The position numbers and the translations under genes are program-made. A DNA stretch of 8,538 nt from Balneolaceae bacterium (GTDB lineage: Bacteria; Bacteroidota; Rhodothermia; Balneolales; Balneolaceae), in assembly GCA_007123985.1 (NCBI GenBank), contig SLGA01000018.1:1-8538 (forward strand), read 5' to 3'. Below the pieces are notes generated by a model. It was given only the letters and a program-made list of their open reading frames with translations. It was not told where the DNA came from and did no database searches. Below are positions 6,146-8,538 of this stretch, piece after piece (the stretch's first letter is position 1; every line of letters begins with the position of its first letter).

Positions 6146-7663
6146 TCAAACTTCTTCTCCACCCTGATTGCCTGCTGCCCGATTAGACTGGTAAACAAGA
6201 TGCCTGATTCTGTTGCGATCGATATGATTCAGCATTTCGGTTGTATATCGCCAAATCCAGTTCGCTTTTACGGTTCCGGGGATGTTCATACGGTGGGAGC
6301 TGTCTAAATTCATGAAGTCCTGAAGGGGGAAAATGGCCTGATCGGCCACAGAGAGCATTCCAAGCCGTATCAGTTCCCAATGAATTTCACGGCCGTCACT
6401 TCGTGTGTACTCACGGGCTCTGTGTTTTTCAACTTCGGGTGCTGAGCGGTACCATCCAGTTGTTGTATCGTTATCGTGCGTGCCTGTATAGACTACACAG
6501 TTTTGCGGATAATTGTGCGGAAGAAAACTGTTTGTAGCGTCCGAATCGAAAGCAAACTGAAGTATTTTCATGCCCGGAAAATTGAATGAATCCCTTAGAT
6601 CTTCTACTGTAGAAGTCATTACCCCAAGGTCTTCTGCGATAATCGGGAGTTCGCCCAGCTCTTTTTTTATGGTTTTGAAAAGTTTTTTCCCGGGTGCTTT
6701 TACCCATTTACCAACTTCAGCTGTTGTTGCATTGGCAGAAACTTCCCAGTATGCATCAAAACCCCGAAAGTGATCCACCCTAATGGCATCATATAACTCG
6801 AACATCTGCCGAAATCTCTCAACCCACCAGCTAAAATTATCTGCCTCAAGTTCTTTCCAGTTGTATAGTGGATTTCCCCAAAGCTGGCCGGTTTCACTAA
6901 AATAATCGGGCGGCACACCGGCTACGAGAACGCGATTTCCCTGCTGATCTACCTCAAAATATTTCGGATTTCCCCAAACATCAGCACTGTTATGATCAAC
7001 AAAAATCGGTATATCACCCACAATTCGTATCCCTTTCGAATTGGCATAATTTTTCAGAGAGTACCACTGATTGAAAAACTCAAATTGTACCCAGGTCTGG
7101 TATTCAATTTCACCTTTATACTCTTTCCTGAGTTTTCTAATGGTTGCAGATTTCCGTTGCGCGATTTCGGGTGCCCACTTGTTCCATGGTGTTCGGTTAT
7201 TGGCTTTGGAGCAGGCTATAAAGAGGCAATAATCATCAAGCCAGAATTTGTTGGACTTTTTAAAAGCTCTAAGCTTTTTTTCATCTTCTTTGCTTAAAGA
7301 AGCGTAGAAGCGATCCGAAGCTTTTTTGTATAAACTGTTTTTGAGACTATATGATTTATCGTAATCCGATTTTGTGGTAGAGGCGAGTTCTGCTGTTTTC
7401 GCTTCCGAAGGTTCCAGTAATCCCTTGTTTACAAGAAGATCGAGGCTAATGAGATAGTGGTTGCCTGCAAAAGCGGAGTAGCTGGCATACGGCGAATTCC
7501 CATACCCGGTTGGTGTAAGCGGCAGAACCTGCCAGATAGTTTGATCTGTGTCACTTAAAAAATCAATGAAAGTTTTGGCTTCGTTGCCAAAATCTCCCAT
7601 GCCATATTTTGATGGAAAAGATGTAGGGTGCGCAAGTGTGCCGCACGATCTTGGAAATCTCAT
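6146..7663 (-). CDS. malQ: 4-alpha-glucanotransferase (amylomaltase, GH77)
   Basis: This cytoplasmic enzyme moves alpha-1,4-glucan segments between chains (disproportionation), releasing glucose and lengthening or remodelling maltodextrins and glycogen. At 505 residues it matches the short bacterial amylomaltase type (Thermus, about 500), without the extra N-terminal domains of E. coli MalQ. The N-terminus has SKYGMGDFG (18-26) and WQVLPLTPTGYGNSPYAS (44-61). Catalytic residues are all visible: nucleophile D297 in IRVDHFRG, acid/base E344 in IIAEDLG, and H396-D397 in YTGTHDNDTTTGW. GDIPIFVDHNSADVW (216-230) and PPDYFSETGQLWGNPLYNW (251-269) are further hallmark stretches. The ATG is 19 nt after the glgB stop, fitting an operon for glycogen turnover. 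No frameshift or missing motif is seen. Confidence 0.97.
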   Translation of the reverse strand: MRFPRSCGTLAHPTSFPSKYGMGDFGNEAKTFIDFLSDTDQTIWQVLPLTPTGYGNSPYASYSAFAGNHYLISLDLLVNKGLLEPSEAKTAELASTTKSDYDKSYSLKNSLYKKASDRFYASLSKEDEKKLRAFKKSNKFWLDDYCLFIACSKANNRTPWNKWAPEIAQRKSATIRKLRKEYKGEIEYQTWVQFEFFNQWYSLKNYANSKGIRIVGDIPIFVDHNSADVWGNPKYFEVDQQGNRVLVAGVPPDYFSETGQLWGNPLYNWKELEADNFSWWVERFRQMFELYDAIRVDHFRGFDAYWEVSANATTAEVGKWVKAPGKKLFKTIKKELGELPIIAEDLGVMTSTVEDLRDSFNFPGMKILQFAFDSDATNSFLPHNYPQNCVVYTGTHDNDTTTGWYRSAPEVEKHRAREYTRSDGREIHWELIRLGMLSVADQAIFPLQDFMNLDSSHRMNIPGTVKANWIWRYTTEMLNHIDRNRIRHLVYQSNRAAGNQGGEEV

Positions 7664-7682
7664 AGATATATTCTCTGTTCTG

Positions 7683-8537
7683 TTAGTCTGTTTTTTTTGG
7701 CTTCAGGATTACCCCGGCAAGTGGCGGTACCGGAATGGTGATGTGGTTATCCTGATTATGCCAATGTCCCTTTTCACCTTTCACAACAACTGGCCCTGCG
7801 TTGCTACCCCCGTAATGCGATGAATCGCTGTTTAGAATAACTTCATATTCACACGCTTCGGGAACCCCGAATTTATAGTGATCGTGATATGTTGGTGTAA
7901 AGTTGAGCACGAACACCAGGTAATCGCCCGGATTTTTGCCTTTTCTGATGAATGAAAGCAGGCTGTTATCGGCATCACTGATGTCTATCCATTCAAACCC
8001 TTCCCACTTAGAATCTACTTCATGCATCGCTTTTTCATCGTGGTAGAGTTTATTCAAGTCTTTTACGAGATTTTGCACACCTTTGTGTGTATCCCATTGC
8101 AGCAGGTGCCAGTCGATGGATTGCGATTCTGTCCACTCGTTCCACTGCCCGAACTCACCTCCCATAAACAGCAGTTTTTTGCCGGGGTGCCCGTACATAT
8201 AGATGTAGAGCAACCGCAAATTGGCAAATTTCTGCCAGTCGTCGCCCGGCATTTTTGAGAGGAGTGATTTTTTCATGTGAACCACTTCATCGTGTGATAA
8301 CGGAAGAATGAACTGCTCCGAAAATGCATAAATAAGCGAAAACGAAAGCTGATCCTGGTGATATTTTCTGTAAAGCGGATCTTTTTCAATATAAGCCAGG
8401 GTATCGTTCATCCAACCCATATTCCATTTAAAATCGAACCCGAGTCCGCCCGATGAAGTTGGCTGCGATACACCTTGCCATGAGGTAGACTCTTCGGCAA
8501 AAGTTAAAACTCCTTGAAAATATTCATGAGTTATTTC
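7683..8537 (-). CDS. glgB: 1,4-alpha-glucan branching enzyme, C-terminal part (5' end beyond window)
   Basis: The frame is open from the right edge, giving 284 residues before TAA; an ATG at 8420 is internal and not the start. GlgB cuts an alpha-1,4 chain and reattaches it by an alpha-1,6 link in glycogen. The fragment begins within the GH13 barrel: the acid/base Glu lies in TFAEESTSWQGV (12-23 of the fragment), followed by GGLGFDFKWNMGWMNDTL, and LSHDEVVH (80-87) holds the transition-state His-Asp pair. The nucleophile Asp lies outside the window. Further hallmarks are MPGDDWQKFANLR, KLLFMGGEFGQW, DWHLLQWDTHKGVQ, YGGSNAGP and the closing PPLAGVILKP of the C-terminal beta domain. The order matches E. 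coli GlgB throughout. It heads the visible part of the run; any promoter is outside the window. Confidence 0.97.
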   Translation of the reverse strand, partial: EITHEYFQGVLTFAEESTSWQGVSQPTSSGGLGFDFKWNMGWMNDTLAYIEKDPLYRKYHQDQLSFSLIYAFSEQFILPLSHDEVVHMKKSLLSKMPGDDWQKFANLRLLYIYMYGHPGKKLLFMGGEFGQWNEWTESQSIDWHLLQWDTHKGVQNLVKDLNKLYHDEKAMHEVDSKWEGFEWIDISDADNSLLSFIRKGKNPGDYLVFVLNFTPTYHDHYKFGVPEACEYEVILNSDSSHYGGSNAGPVVVKGEKGHWHNQDNHITIPVPPLAGVILKPKKTD

Positions 8538-8538
8538 G

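Overview
The window looks like chromosomal DNA of a Bacteroidota/Balneolota-type bacterium, most likely a marine or mildly halophilic member of the Balneolales. This rests on several things seen together: no clear Shine-Dalgarno motifs, moderate G+C, a bacterial ComA-like protein, a short one-domain GlgA-like protein followed directly by a DUF4270-type lipoprotein, and a SusD-free outer-membrane/TPR gene pair. The genus is inference.

Every gene is on the minus strand, so transcription runs from high to low coordinates. From the right edge the order is: C-terminal part of glgB (glycogen branching enzyme, cut by the window edge); malQ (4-alpha-glucanotransferase); a comA-like phosphosulfolactate synthase; a 268-residue GlgA-like protein with only the N-terminal GT-B half; a DUF4270-type lipoprotein with an acidic linker; a FadL/OmpP1-like outer-membrane beta-barrel; and an exported TPR protein. 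A perfect 12-bp hairpin terminator follows. Below it a separate gene begins, whose first 58 codons match the start of transcription termination factor Rho; it runs off the left edge.

Two functional blocks are joined head to tail. The first handles alpha-glucan: GlgB makes alpha-1,6 branches and MalQ remodels alpha-1,4 chains. The second is an envelope set: lipoprotein, beta-barrel and periplasmic TPR protein. Between them sit the ComA-like enzyme (a sulfonate-forming reaction not obviously linked to glycogen) and the GlgA-like protein, which has lost the Lys-x-Gly-Gly ADP-glucose motif and the whole C-terminal domain. Intergenic gaps are 2 to 70 nt and no internal terminator is visible, so one long transcript ending at the hairpin is plausible but not shown.

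No mobile element, CRISPR array, tRNA or rRNA is visible. The best candidate for something little described is the run from the GlgA-like gene to the TPR gene: a degenerate glycosyltransferase-fold protein tied to a lipoprotein/barrel/TPR envelope set.
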